In this document: positions 32,759 to 45,144 of the stretch, in pieces | Position numbering within the stretch: the stretch's first letter is position 1 | Layout: every line of letters starts with the position of its first letter | Assembly: GCA_037127255.1 (NCBI GenBank) | Contig: JBANSL010000013.1 | Location: forward strand, 28,987,688-29,051,687 | DNA length: 64,000 nucleotides | Reading direction: 5' to 3' | Origin: Persicaria tinctoria | Taxonomy: Eukaryota; Streptophyta; Magnoliopsida; Caryophyllales; Polygonaceae | Notes under the pieces: model-generated | What the model was told of the DNA's origin: nothing | The model's database searches: none | What the model saw: the letters and a program-made list of their open reading frames with translations, nothing else | Made by a program: the position numbers and the translations under genes

Positions 32759-34467
32759 AACACCTCATACTTAAGCTTGCTTGTCCTCAAGCAATACTTT
32801 TAATTGTCATTCAGGGGAAGAAATCACAACTCTCAACATATCAGATTCATTGTCATATAACCCAGCAGTCAATTACCATCCTCGAAAAGGTACTAGTGTC
32901 ACAAATCCATGCATGTGCAATTGAAAGAGCAACATCTACTCACAAAAGGAGGGTTATGCAAAAACATTCATAAGTGACAAAGCATTGATAATCAAGAGGA
33001 CTTCAATTAAGCTCAAATAAGGAGTAGATTGGTAAGAGGCTAAAGGTGGGCAATTTTCTGGTAATGTGGTGCTAATGATCCGGGGAAATGGAGTATTTCC
33101 AAATTGAATTTCCACATTCCTTTTTATAAGTTTCATCACCTTTCATAATGCTTTTATCAACAATAATGCTTTTACCTCTCTGACCTCAGCACTGCCTTCT
33201 CGCGAGTCGCAAACATGGGTGGCATGAATGGCCCCGGATACTTAGTGCTTTGGACTCCTCACAATGTGTCCCATCTCTCCAAACTATTATCTCAGAGAGC
33301 AGGGTCAATCTACCTTTATCTCCTGAGGTGATTGGATTTTCTTTCACTCATTAAATTTTCCATATATTTCAAACAATTTCCTTCCAAACTCCAATAATGA
33401 TAATAACAACACAAACACCATATGATAATCTCCATAATGTAACATCATTCTCAACATAATCCCCGGATAAGGTAAAGAATGGCAAATATTTAGGTCATGT
33501 GGAGCAATAATTGAAATAAGGCATAATATGGCTTTTGTGATGCGTAAGCATAGGTAAGGCTAGGATTTCAAACAATGAGCATTATATGGAAATATAAAGT
33601 CCTCCATTATCTTATCATGCAACATGTCAAAAACAACTTCAAATTTTACCTCCTTCTATGGTTTTCAAGAAAATAATGAACTTCATTGTGACTTCTCTTT
33701 ACTAGGCAATTTCATGCTATATCTCTAATGAATCCAATTTTGCATCGTCGAGTTCAATATAAGCTTCCATGACATTATTCAAAATTTTCAATGGGGGTCA
33801 TTTTTTTCTTTAAACTTTTTTGGAAAACATACATATAAGCACATAAATCAATAATGCATTCCAAAATAGCCATGTAGCAATTTAATGAAATAATGCACAT
33901 ATAATGTCAAATAAACTAAATATGCATAAAGTAAGCCCTTCCCCCACCCCATACTTAAAATTTACAGTGTCCCCACTGTATAAAATCAAATAGAAATAAG
34001 AGTAAAGGAAGGAACTCACAGGATAAAACATCGAGGAAGGCTGATTAGTGTATGTCGAGTAGATGTTCTTGTCGATATCGAGTACAGTACCCGATATCGA
34101 GTAGGCTCTCAGCGTCTGGTGGAATCTGAAGTCGAGGAGCGTCTGGCTGGTCCATGTCGAGTACGTCTACTCGAGGTCGAGTTGTGTCTGGGCTGCTCCT
34201 CCTTGTCGCCGTCGACTTGGCCTTCGTCGATTTTGACTGTTTTTCAAGGACTTCTTATTCCACTTTTCGCGATCCTTTTATGCTTCGCCGACCTAAAAGT
34301 GTTAGATTGTCCACAAAAACAAGACTATCCACATAAAACATTCTAAAAGACATAAAACCCTAAAACAAAAACCAAAAACAAAAAAAGTTCAAAAGTCCTA
34401 AAAATTCATAAAGTTTATATAGATGCTCTAGATTTTAGAGTCGCTAGGCCGACTTCTCATTTTGCGC
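32759..34467 (-). other. 3' non-coding region of insertion 2
   Basis: It holds no coding frame of note. On the minus strand the segment next to the LTR reads gcttaagtatgaggtgtt, the likely polypurine tract. TCGA-rich units occur at 34020-34240. It is collinear with 21890-23711 of insertion 1, but without the duplicated filler segment there. Confidence 0.75.
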
Positions 34468-37338
34468 TCAAGGACCCTTATTGTGGGGCCCGCTCATGCT
34501 TGGCCCTTCTCCTGGATCATCTAGGTCCTGTTGGTAGTATGCAAGCTTAGCTGATAGGTTGTTGCTTGCATCATCTCCCTTTGCCTTCTCATTTTTCCTT
34601 CCAGCTCTCAGTTTTCGCAGATTCTCTTGCCACGACATCTTATCTCCCCTTAAATCATTTAAAATTTTCTTTATGGACTGAGGGGGAGTAGGATTCATAC
34701 CTGAACTTGCCTTTTCGGACCCAAAACAGGAATCTTTGGGCTTGGGGCTAGTCGACATCGATGAAGGCTTGTCGACTTCGAGTACAGGGATCCCATACTT
34801 AGGCTCCTGGCAAATTTCTGGCTTTGCAGTGGTTGTCGAGGTAGACAAAGGTTTGTCGAGATCGAGTAGGTCTCTTGTCGATGTCGAGTAGCGCTTGTCG
34901 ACCTCGGGTACAGCGTCAGCACCTTCCTCCGTTGTTTGCTTGGTCCCATGGTTGCTGATGCTTTTCACCTCCAGCCATGCAATTTCCTCTTTTGCAGGGC
35001 CAAAAGAGAAATCCAAAACCTCATCGCCTATGGTGAAGGTGAGCGATCTATTCTTGACACTTATTTTGGCATCTGCAGTAGCTAAGAATGGTCTACCAAG
35101 AATAATTGGGCTAGTAGGGTCTTCAGCACAGTCAATGATAAGGAAATCAGCTGGAACAAAGAATTTACCAACCTGGACAGGGACGTTCTCAACTATACCT
35201 GTAGGGATGACTACTGTATTATTTGCCATGTATAGCTTGGCATCCAGAGGTTCTATGCATCCTATCTTTACTTTCAGCCAGATTGATAGAGGCATGATGC
35301 TCACACTTGCTCCTAAATCGCATAGAGAATCATATTTATATTGTCCAAAACCCACAGCAACAGAAAACTTACCAGGGTCCGGTCTCTTTTCAGGGAAGTG
35401 GAGTACTTTGCATTCGCCTGCGATCTCTGAGATGGATCGCTTCTTGCTTAGGATTTCCTTGAGAAATTTGACATATCCAGGCATCTCTTGCAGGGCTTCT
35501 ATAAAAGGAATAGAAACATTCAGTTCTTGCAGCATATTAACAAATCTGGTAAACCTACCTGCAGTGGGATCTTTCTGTGCCTTTGAAGGGAAAGACAGTG
35601 GCTTTTTCAGTTTTAGAGCCTGATCAGCCGTCGGAGGTGCTGCAGAGTCGTCGACGTCGGCCAGACGCTGCTCGTCGATCTCGACAACGGGCTCGTCGAC
35701 ATCGAGTATAGTGGTCGACCTGGAGTTGCTGGTCTACGCAGCGGAGTCCGAGCTCAGCTTCTGGTCTTTGTCGAGTAGAGGCTCGTCGATATCGAGTACA
35801 CCTTCCTCGAGATCGAGTTGGCTGTGCTCCATGTCGAGTTGCTGCTCTGCCTTGCTTTGCTGTTTTCCGACCTCTAGCTCGTGTAATTGATGTCCACTCC
35901 TTAGTTTGATAGTTGCGACGTGTCCGGTCTTCCCCTTAGGATTTGGTTCTGTTTTCCCAGGGAGTTGTCCGGATGGTCGTGGGATCTGTGCAGCGATCTG
36001 ACCCATCTGCGTCTCTATTCCCCTTTTCCAGATGTCTAATTCTCCAAATTTTGTAGTGATGTTCTGGAATTGGTTGTTGATGGTGCCCTGATTCCGACGC
36101 ATCTCCTCAAGGATCAGCTGCAGATCATCCTTCTTTTGATCCCTTTCTGGATGTCCTGGAGCTTTGTAGGGTCGGGGATTCCTAGGAGGACCTTGGTTCC
36201 ACTGTGGTTGATAGAACCTTTGATCTCCCATGTGTCGATTTGGACCCCCAACGTAGGCTGCCTCTTCATGGGTTTCTGCCATCCTAACTTGCTCAGTGTG
36301 TGGGCACTCAGTAGTGGTGTGGCGCTGTGATCCGCATTCGATGCAAGGCTGGTTGACAGATAGATATTTGACTTGCTTGAGGAGCTTGCGATTCTGGTCT
36401 CTGTAGAACTGCTCCCTGACATCTGGGTCAATCTCCTTTGCTGGCTCATAGAGTGGCATTGATGGTGCTGGCCTGGCGTAGGAGTTCTCCTCATAGTTTG
36501 TAGGAGCCCCATATTTGTTGTCGTAGTTAGTGAGCTTTTCTAGCACACCCCATGCGTCGCTTGGTGGCATCGTCAGATACTCATAGCGAGTATAATGGTT
36601 GATCCTATCCTTAGTGATTTGATCAAGAGAGTTGAAGAAGATCTCCTGAATGACGTAGGGTGGCTGTCCATGAGTAGGGCAAGATCGCAGCAGTTCTTTG
36701 TAGCGTTCACATGCCTTTGCCAGCGGTTCCCCTTGCTTCTGTTTGAAGGCGGTGATTTTCTGACAGAGAAGTGCTGTTTTGGCGGGTGGGAAGTATTTGT
36801 TCAGGAACTCTTGCTCTACTTGGGCCCAGGTGGTGAGAGATCTCAGCTTCAGCCCTTCAAGCCACTTCAGTGCAGGTCCAGGGAGCGACCAACGAAAAGA
36901 TTTCATCTTGACACATTCCAGAGTTGTACCTTCTGCAAGAGTACGACACATATCATGAAAGTTAGTAATATGTTCAAGAGGGCACTCATTAAATTTGCCA
37001 TAAAAAGCATTATTTTTAAGCTCTATCAAAAATTGAGTGCGAATTTCAAAAGAGTTATCAGGGATTAGAATCGCCGATTCAGGCACGACGAGAGCTGGAT
37101 GCATATAATCCTCTGCAGTATTTGGATATTGGGCAAGCTCGGCTACTGCTAGCTCCCTTGCTGCTTTCTCAGTGGCGATAGCAGCATCTTTATCGGCTAG
37201 TTCCCTTGTAAGCCTTTCGACCAGTTGCTCTTGTGTTTCAGCGGCCGCCACGATCCTTTTGAGTTTAGAGTGGATGTGTAGGTAGCGCTCCGGTTCGTCT
37301 AAGGCGTCAAACTCGGGTGGTAGACTAGAACGACGCAT
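34468..37338 (-). pseudogene. Athila-like gag-protease frame with one TAG
   Basis: This is one frame of 957 codons from ATG 37338 (MRRSSLPPEFDALDEPERY) to the stop at 34468, broken only by TAG at 35734-35736. Insertion 1 has CAG at that site. Parts in order are an N-terminal helical region, the Gag core (about residues 95-215, FRWSLPGPALKWLEGL), a CCHC zinc knuckle at 332-345, a basic and acidic low-complexity stretch, and an aspartic protease with DLGAS at about residue 674 and the later ILGRPFLAT motif. After this comes a tail of acidic repeats (LDLDKPL, LEVDKPS). Gag builds the particle and the protease processes it. The frame ends where RT would begin in an autonomous element, with no pol remnants behind it. 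Read-through or reversion of the TAG cannot be judged from sequence. Confidence 0.9.
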
Positions 37339-37400
37339 ACACCTGCGAAGTAACTCAAAAGAAACGTGAGACTTAACTACCTAAGGCACGAATGATTGCT

Positions 37401-37418
37401 TCCCCGGCAACGGCGCCA
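37401..37418 (-). other. Primer-binding site, tRNA-Asp
   Basis: On the minus strand it reads TGGCGCCGTTGCCGGGGA, three bases inside the 5' LTR. A full 18-base match to the 3' end of plant tRNA-Asp is characteristic of Athila-type elements. Confidence 0.85.
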
Positions 37419-37421
37419 ATT

Positions 37422-39422
37422 TGTTGATAGGAGGAAATCGAGACTAGCAACAATAAAATAGAAATAAATCACAGCAAACCAGATTCCGTCCCTTGCAAAT
37501 AATTACAAGACCTCCTCCTGATGCAGCAGCGGGAAGTCAGGATCGATCCATGAGGAAGCGTGTCAGCGGGTCCTAGGCAGCGATGGAATCTCACGGTCAG
37601 AAGTCGACAACAGTGGTACTCGACCTCGACTAAGGGTTAGTCGACAGGGGTCAGGCACATTCAAACACAGCGCAGCAGCAGTTACAGGGGCTCGTCGATG
37701 TCGACAAGGCCTACTCGATATCGAGTACAGTCTTGGTCGACTTCGCTTCGTCTCGTCGAGTACCTGCACATAGAAACTACAACGATGCTAGATCGAGAAT
37801 CAGTACTCGATATCGACGAGTGCTATTCGATATCGAGGAGACAGAGAATAAAACGAAAGTAAAAGAAAGTAAAAACAATTGCTTTGGGATTTCGAACTAA
37901 ACTTAATATAAAAGGGCTTCCAAGATTGGGGTTTGCAACAACGATAACCAAGCATGCATAAGGCAGAGATAAAACAGATAATCATGTGAATAGCATCAAG
38001 GACAAGCTTTCGCCTTTTCCAACAATTAGACAACTCTTTCAAGAAACCCTAATTGTCTCTACCGATTTTATGTTTATAATCCAAGTTGTTAAAATGGATC
38101 TCCATTAGACGGGTAATAAACACATAAACAAGTAGGAAAATGCTCAAAGCATGATAAAGGTCGGATCTTTACCTCAAGCACGCATGGCTATCGTTGGGCT
38201 CGCCCCAACCCTAGAAGTGGGTGGACTACTCACGCCTCATCGCAAACTCAGACATTGATTGAAAGGAAATAACTTGCATTAACTAAATTCAAAGCCTTTA
38301 CAATCCCGGCAATCAACTTTCGTAAACTGCCAAAACCTTAAAACCTCTGAACTCCCTAAACCGTCTCTGTGGAACTACTTCTCTACCTGAAATTGAATTC
38401 ATAAAACTGAGCCCCATGGGCTTTATTTATAGCCTTCTATTCCTTGCTACTTAAGGATAGAATATATATATCTATATCTAAAACTATATCTAAAATGCTT
38501 AAGGATAAATAAAAGCAATAAAGAAAATAAATCTAAAAGGAAAAGATAAATCTAAACTAGGTAATATGTCTTCATGATGATAGATCTGGATAGAATCTCG
38601 GCCTTCTCGATTTCCTTCGCGCCCAAGGAATCCCAATTCTACTCGGACTGCTCACGCCGACGCGTTTCCAGATACTGGTCTACTCGACATCGACAAGGGC
38701 TCATCGACATCGACTAGGATTCGTCGTCGACTGGACTGGCTTGTCGTCTCGGCTAGCAGGTCCTCGACGTGGCTTCTTCCGCTGCAGCGAGCCGCTTCTT
38801 CCCCTGCAGCGAGTCCGTCCGTCCGCAGGTGCGAGAACCCCCTTCCGCTGGAGCGAGTTGGCGAGCTCCCTCGTCTTGGTGCGTCCCGCTAGCAGCAAAG
38901 ATTTCCGCGGCAGCGAGCGGTTCGTTGCAGCGAGTCGAGTCGCTGGCAGCGAGTGCTGCCTGGTCGTCCTCATCCTCGGCTTTCCTTCTCTCCTCGTCGA
39001 TTCCAGGTGTGGCGCTGAGGTGTCGTCGATCTCGACTAGGGCTTGTCGAGATCGAGTAGGGCTCCGGAGCTGGGTTGGTCTGGCTCCTAGTCGACAAGGC
39101 ATGTGCTTAGACATGCTCGTTTAGATCGAGTAAGGCCTACTCGAGATCGAGTAGCCTGGGCTCTCAGCTTGATTCGACTGGTTCCACTGCTTATTTGATC
39201 TTGGACTTCTATAGTGGTTTTCCGAGCTTTTCGGACCTTCCTTAGAGTTGCTGTAAAATGTCTCGAATTTTGCGAATTTAAACAGAAACTGGTGTAGATT
39301 CCATAATTTGGCAAATAAACATAAACTACATAGATTCTGTACTATCTAACCCAAATGTATGCAATGTATGCAGAAATCGATATAAAAGTTATTGTTAAAC
39401 ATGGAAAATTAGGCTCACAATA
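37422..39422 (-). repeat. 5' LTR of insertion 2
   Basis: It is 2001 bp and near identical to 30759-32758. The U3 terminus reads TATTGTGAGC on the minus strand, so the usual TG has become TA in this copy. Confidence 0.9.
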
Positions 39423-39427
39423 GTATG

Positions 39428-39990
39428 TCTCTTTATGCATGATCCCATAGGGTCGCATTTTGCTGCTCTGAAGCGCATCATACGGTATGTCCATGGCACC
39501 TCAGCTCTCGGCATCACCATCTCGCCAACGGCGTCACCGGTCTCCTTGGTCACCTACACCGACGCTGATTGGGCGGGTTGTCCTAACACCCGTCGCTCCA
39601 CTTCCGGGTACTGTGTCTTCATGAATGACTCTCTGATTTCCTGGTCTTCCAAGCGGCAGCCGGTTGTGTCCCGCTCCAGCGCAGAGGCTGAATACCGCGG
39701 AGTGGCCAACGTCGTTGCCGAATGTGCCTGGCTGCGGAACCTTCTTCTTGAGCTCCATTGTCCTTTGTCTCGTGCCTCCATAGTTTACACGGACAACGTC
39801 AGCGCCACATACTTGCTCACAATCTGATCCATCATCAACGGACCAAACATGTAGAGATTGACATTCACTTTGTCCGTGAGAAGGTTGCCTTGGGTCACGT
39901 CCGTGTCCTCCATGTGCCTTCGGCCTACCAGTATGTCGATATCTTCACAAAGGGTTTGTCACGTCAACTGTTCTTGGACTTCAGATCCAG
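39428..39990 (+). pseudogene. Copia RNase H
   Basis: This continues the Copia pol frame after insertion 2. Visible motifs are YTDADWAGCPNTRRSTSGYC with the catalytic Asp, SRSSAEAEYRG with the Glu, and VYTDN with the next Asp. A frameshift at about 39815 moves the tail (RTKHVEIDIHFVREKVALG and DIFTKGLS) into a second frame. A purine tract (gactgagggggt) then precedes the 3' LTR. The ribonuclease would remove the RNA strand during reverse transcription. The frameshift breaks it. Confidence 0.9.
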
Positions 39991-40030
39991 TCTCACTCTT
40001 CGGTCCCCTCGTGTTTCGACTGAGGGGGTA

Positions 40031-40156
40031 TGATAACAGTAGTATTGTATAGGCTAATGGGCATAAGGGCCTCGTTGTAATTATTCATCCGTGTAACCTA
40101 TATATATTCTATTTAATGAAAGGCAAACCCCAAGGGGAAATTTATCCAATCTGAAA
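40031..40156 (+). repeat. 3' LTR of Copia element
   Basis: It begins TGATAACAGTAG right after the purine tract and ends CCAATCTGAAA, with the terminal CA lost by substitution compared with the 5' LTR. GTTAG follows. Confidence 0.85.
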
Positions 40157-40592
40157 GTTAGGATGTATTTTTTCTGCATAGAGGCTCAAATGGCTGGTAT
40201 ATATTCACTAAGGCGTTGAACAAATAACCTTTTATGAAGGTTAGATTAAACTTATGGATGATTTCTTTTAATTAGGAGTACTTGATCTAGGGATCTTGAT
40301 AACTGGCTAGCTAGAATCGGTTGATATTTATATTAACTCATCAAGATTCATCATATCCCAAGGATCCTCATGTTTTTATGTTGTGTTTTCATGCAATTCT
40401 CAAATACTTGAAACTTATGTTGGTTGCTTGGTGGGACACATGTATTAACTAAGGCGTTGAACAAATAACCTTTTTATGTTGTGACTGAAGGGGGTTAAAA
40501 TCAATAGTTGTATCGATGAGTGGAAAGAAAGCAAACTCTGCAAACCATTAGCACATGTGAATGGACATGAGCACCCTGATTGACTGAACTAC
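40157..40592 (+). other. Possible older Copia pol tail, plus spacer
   Basis: A translation near 40205 gives IFTKALNK and one near 40282 gives LGVLDLGI, both reminiscent of the Copia RNase H C-terminus. The ttaactaaggcgttgaacaa block recurs at 40446, followed by the purine-rich ctgaagggggtt. This may be a fragment of an older Copia element into which the younger one inserted. There is no intact frame. Confidence 0.3.
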
Positions 40593-40600
40593 CTCCCAAA

Positions 40601-41657
40601 TAGGGATGGGCAAAATTTGGATCGGACCGTAATCGGATCGGAATCAGATCGGAATTTACGGTCTTTGGATCGGACCGAAATATTACGGTCTGGTCCACGG
40701 TCCAAGATTTTTTAATTTCCGGGTTCCGGTCCAAACCCGAGATCAAATCGGAATTTCGGGTCTGGACCGAAATTGGACCGGAACCCATATAATTTTTTTT
40801 TATATATATAAAACACTGAAGAGCCCAACCCTAAACGCGTTTCACACACTTTCATTCCATTCATCTCTTTCTTTCTGGGTTCTTCCCTGCACTCGTTAGC
40901 CGCCGCCCGCCAGGCTCAGTCTCTCTGTTCACCACCCCAACACCACCTACTCTCCCATCGGCCCTCACTTAAACCTCCCTCACCAGAAGCCACACGCCTT
41001 CAGGCCTTGACCACCCCTCTCGGCTCTGTCCACCAGCGCTCTTGGCTCTCTCCTCCCTCAGTCCCTCCGTCCTGAAGCCGCTCCGCTCTCAATCGGCCCT
41101 CCTCCCTCCGTTCTTCTTCCCTCTCGTCTCTCTGTCCCGAAGCCTCTCCATTGTTCCCTCTCGACTCTCTGTCCCGAAGCATGCGTTCTTCACTTCTTCT
41201 TCTTCTTCCCTCTCTTTTCCCTTTTAAATCTGGTTAGTAGCTCTGTTTTAAGTTTATTTTTGATTATTTTTAGAAATTAATTTCGATTTCAGATATAGGG
41301 TTTTAGACATTAAAGAACATTTGTTTGTGTTCTTATTGAATCTGAGCTCCCTTAGTATGTTAATGGCCAAGAGGATAGCAAGTTGTAATGCTTGTATTGA
41401 TGTAAAATACAACTACTGTAACAAAAATTTAAGGCTATTGTGTCTTTAAATTTTATTTTTTTAAAACAAAGAGGGGTTACAGGAATAACCGGTCAAAACG
41501 TTCTTTCCGGGCCGCGGACCGGAAAACCCGGGACCATATTTCTCGGTCCCGGTCCGATCCGCGGTCCAAGTTTCCGAGAATTCTGATCCACCGGATCGGA
41601 CCGGGACCGGAATATCCGGTCCGGTCCGATCCAATCCAGACCGGAAGCCCAGCCCTA
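40601..41657. mobile_element. hAT element related to the 8799 copy
   Basis: The ends are TAGGGATGGGCAAAA and, in reverse complement, TAGGGCTGGGCTTCC. The perfect 8-bp TSD CTCCCAAA lies at 40593-40600 and 41658-41665. Subterminal regions are rich in ATCGGACC/CCGGTCC motifs shared with the 8799-11753 element. The centre (40850-41230) is C/T-rich and resembles a 5' leader. No transposase frame was found. Confidence 0.85.
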
Positions 41658-41665
41658 CTCCCAAA

Positions 41666-43779
41666 CACACTCCCGACAATTTTATCCATCGTTTGGTATG
41701 TTCCATTGTTCTAATACTTTTTGCTCTTTGATGTCGGCATCTTTCTTATACTATAGGCTTTAGGAGTGCATGTTATCGATTATATGTTTGCATGATATTA
41801 GGCCTTCTTTGTATATTGAGTCACTACCTTGAACATCTTGTACTATTGATCTTTTTGATGATGTCATAGAAACCCTAGGAAGAAGAAATGATAGTTGAGA
41901 AGGCTTTTCCACCAGTGACGGAGCCAGAAATTTATAGAGGGGGGTGTGCGATGTTTTATACAAATTGTTGATTTACTCTTCGATAGATTTTTCTATATAG
42001 TTTAGCGAATCAAAACTATAATATTTTTAGATCAAATGATGATATTTTAGTTCAAGACAACGTCTTTATAGTTCAAACACACACTTTTTTTTCAAAACGT
42101 TAGTGTTTTAGTTTAAAATTGTGTCATTAGTTGTTAAATATATATTTTTCTCTTTAAACGAATAAAACGATGTCATTTCAATCTTTTCATTCTTTTCGTC
42201 TAAAAATATATTGTTTGAAACCTGCAAAATCAACATGCAACTTGTTTTTCTCTTAGTATGCAATAACATGTAACAAGATACACAAACTTTAAACTTGTCT
42301 AATTTCTTATATAATTATCGAATTTAGTAATATAACCTCTTGTTTCGAAGCTATTTGGTTGAATTATATTACCAAACTATCAAATTAAGTAAAATATAAA
42401 ACCATCATGATTTATTAAAAGACATTTGAAATAAATAATCCATGTTTAACTTTCAAACGTTCATAAGTTTTTGCTCGGCTATTTGATTGAAGCTTATAAT
42501 ATATCAAAACGACCCTATCAATGAGTAGAACAAATATAAGTGATTCGTCGGATTGGGGGTGAGGGGGGGGGGGAGGCGAATGCTCCCGCTTGCTCCCACC
42601 TACCCCCACCCTTCTTCCGACTATAATGATGGTATCGACGTGAAAGGGAACATGTTATAAGGGAGAATTGTGGTTGGTTGGTGTTGTTGACATAGTGGAT
42701 ATGATTTCCAGTTGTCAAACAACAAAAAGGGAGAAATTGTTGGAAGTTTTGAGGGTTGTCCATGACCTCTATGTTTTGGCGCTTGTAACAAATTCATATG
42801 ATCTATTTTTTGTGCCCTATATCCTTGCAGTTTTAGCAGTTGAAGAGAAGGTCTTGAAGACCCTAGTTTGAGACAATGTCGATTATCTTAACGAACCTTA
42901 CATAATGATAGTATGGTGGAAGCTGAGTTGGTTGCATGCGAGGTTATAAGGGAAGTGATTGAGATTACAACGGGTGGGGAAGACTTAGAGAAGAAGAAGA
43001 TGATGCATCAGGAAGAAGGTTGACATTGCATCGCCTCGAAGCTCGTGATCATTGTAGTGCATAACTTCCATGAGTGTAGATTTGCGCGAGTTACTTGTGT
43101 TCTTCATTGTGTTTTGTTAGTTGCAGAGTTCGTGTAAAAGGTGTGCTTGCGGTTTAGTGGTTAATGATCCACAACTAGCATTATGGGTTGTACTATGATG
43201 TTATACAAGGTTTTCCGATCAATAAAATAAGTACTTATTGAAAATCTTATACATGCAAAGGGATCTAGTTGTTTTTTTTATCCTGCACCGTGTAATTTAA
43301 GGTTTCCGCATAAAATAATTTATCTTGCTTTGGCTGATTCTGTGTAACTTAGTTAATTAGTACGATTGACAAACCTAGCTTATAAAGAGGTCCTTGCAAA
43401 CTTGACTATGACCACTACCCGACATATACAACTCGATCCAATCCAACACCCATGACCTATCTACGATCGATCTCATGCATCTTTGAGTATTTAAGAAGGA
43501 ATGAAGGAAGAGGTCTCAATCAAGACAGTTGATCGAAACAAGCTAAACAGCCATAGCCTCAAGTGTTGGTATAAGATGCACCACTTTGAAATACTCCAAG
43601 CACTTTCTTTTAGCATCTATCGTCTTGGGTTTTTCCATTTTTTCTTTGTTGATATTCTACATCATTTAAAGATCAGTACTAGTATGATCTCAGCGCTATG
43701 GAAAAATATTTTATAAATAAAATCTTTGTAATATATTAAATTAATGTTATAAAATAATAGTAAAATTTTAGATAGTTAA
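41666..43779. other. Spacer with a possible degenerate element
   Basis: A block near 41916 (cagtgacggagccagaaatt) resembles a widespread plant repeat end. The G-rich ggggtgaggggg near 42556 could be near its other side, but no clear inverted terminus or TSD was found. The rest is AT-rich with short frames only (for example 42668-42871) and no recognised domain. Confidence 0.35.
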
Positions 43780-44094
43780 ATGTTTTAAATTAAGCCCATT
43801 GGTTGAAAAAGGAATTAAATTAGTATATATATAGATTACTAATTTTAATTTTATGCTTCCTTATCATTAATTTTATGTTTTGAATTAATCCCATTTTGTT
43901 AAAAAAAACTACTAAAATTGTAATTTAGGCTAAAATCATGGATTGATTGAATTTTATTAAAAATTGATTGAATACCCTCCTTTTGAGGACAGAGTGACAC
44001 CTCATCAGAAATGCCTCTCTTTTAATAGTTAGATATTTTTTTTAAAACTACTAAAATTTTAATTTAGGCTAAGATCATGGATTAATTGAATTTT
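43780..44094. repeat. Left part of a ~145-bp tandem array
   Basis: Units contain ctaaaattNtaatttaggctaa, a ttgattgaat block and atgcctctcttttaatagtta. The array resumes at 55044-55290, so the element between interrupts it. Confidence 0.7.
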
Positions 44095-44411
44095 GAAGTT
44101 ATTTGGCTAAATGTCCACTTTTGTATATCACTTTTGCTAATTGTCCACCTAAACTACCATTTTGTTAAATGTCCGAATATTTTTTGGAAACCCCGTTTTG
44201 CCCCTGCCCCCCATCCTCAGTGCCCCCCAGGCCCCCCCTCTCGCATGTCCATTTTTTTTTAAAAAAAAAAATTACATGTCAGCACTTTCTTTTATGCAAA
44301 TATAACCCAATGTTATGCAGATATAATATTATGTTATGCAAGCTTAAACAACCTTATGGAAAGAATATGCACATGCATTTTTATTTTAAAATTGCATTAA
44401 TATGTCTTATT

Positions 44412-44457
44412 TACACATAAGCATATCGCTCTACCATTGATTGACCTAAGAGGCTTT
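44412..44457 (-). repeat. 5' half of a tRNA-like unit
   Basis: The minus strand reads GCCTCTTAGGTCAATC followed by AATGGTAGAGCGATATGC, matching the first half of the tRNA-like sequence at 45145-45214. Both are followed on the minus strand by a aatgcaattttaaaat block. There is no box B here, so it is a partial copy. Confidence 0.5.
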
Positions 44458-44464
44458 TAAAATT

Positions 44465-45025
44465 GGATTAATGTCAACGTCGATGTTGCTGACACCGACA
44501 TTCTTGACACTGCACACACTATCACCACTAACATTGCAAACACCACTAACATTTTTCGTGTCAGCGTTGACGCCGACATCGGAGATGCTGACACTCATGT
44601 TGGCTGACGCCGACATCAGAGATGATGACGCTGATGTGGGCTGACGCCGACGTCAAAGATGCTTTTTTCCGTGTCAGAAGCACTGACGTTGACATTGCTG
44701 ATACCGACATCGGAGATGCTGACACTGACGTTGACGTTGCCGATGTCAACATCGGAGATGCTGACTCTGACATCGGAGATGTCGGATGAAGCCGACATCG
44801 ATGCTGCCAACGCTACTGACGCCGACGTTAGGTATGCTTTTTTTCGTGCTAACGCTTCTTTTTCTCGTGTTAGCACTGACGCTAACGTTGTTGAAGCCGA
44901 AATTCAAGATGTTGATGCTGCTGACGCTTACATCGGAGATGTTGACACTGACGTTGATGTTGCTGACGTCAACATCGGAGATGCTGACGCTAACAACAGA
45001 GATGTCGGCATCATGCTGCCGACGC
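44465..45025. repeat. Degenerate GAC-rich minisatellite
   Basis: Many imperfect copies of a ~24-base unit of the type gctgacNNtgacatcggagat occur, giving overlapping repetitive frames on both strands (for example 44659-45129). Composition differs sharply from the AT-rich surroundings. It lies between two copies of a tRNA-like/AT-rich unit. Confidence 0.8.
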
Positions 45026-45144
45026 TAATAGATCTTATTATTAACAATTTTGTAATGCATTTATATTTTAAAATTGCATTAAAATATCTTATGATTGAAC
45101 CTTTATTAGAAAATTTTGTTAATTACTAGAATTATTATAAACTT

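Larger units (their letters stand above)
30759..39422 (-). mobile_element. Athila-like Gypsy insertion 2, gag-protease only
   Basis: An 8664-bp element in minus orientation has two ~2.0-kb LTRs and the TSD GTATG at 30754-30758 and 39423-39427, and the Copia frame continues across it. Internal order from the right is primer site, gag-protease frame, and 1.7 kb of non-coding sequence ending in the purine tract. RT, RNase H and integrase are absent. The two LTRs differ by only a handful of substitutions by eye, so it is younger than the host Copia element. It is a fairly complete non-autonomous member of the same family as insertion 1. Confidence 0.9.
12287..40156 (+). mobile_element. Decayed Copia element split by two Gypsy insertions
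   Basis: Short LTRs of 132 bp (12287-12418) and 126 bp (40031-40156) share their sequence from TGATAACAGTAG to TATCCAATCT, and the TSD GTTAG lies at 12282-12286 and 40157-40161. Domain order is protease, integrase, RT, RNase H, the Copia order. The internal region is interrupted at 14197/29490 and 30758/39423. Removing each nested block with one TSD copy keeps the reading frame running across the junction. Without the inserts the element is about 3.9 kb. Gag is not recognisable, so it is a defective copy. The Ale-type sublineage is a guess from the short LTR and the RNase H tail. Confidence 0.9.

Noticed and set aside
41916..42610. Possible MITE or hAT element starting at cagtgacggagccagaaatt
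   Set aside because: Only one conserved-looking end is visible, and no inverted partner or TSD could be found.
44659..45129. 156-residue repetitive frame
   Set aside because: It is the translation of the GAC-rich minisatellite. Similar frames exist on the other strand.
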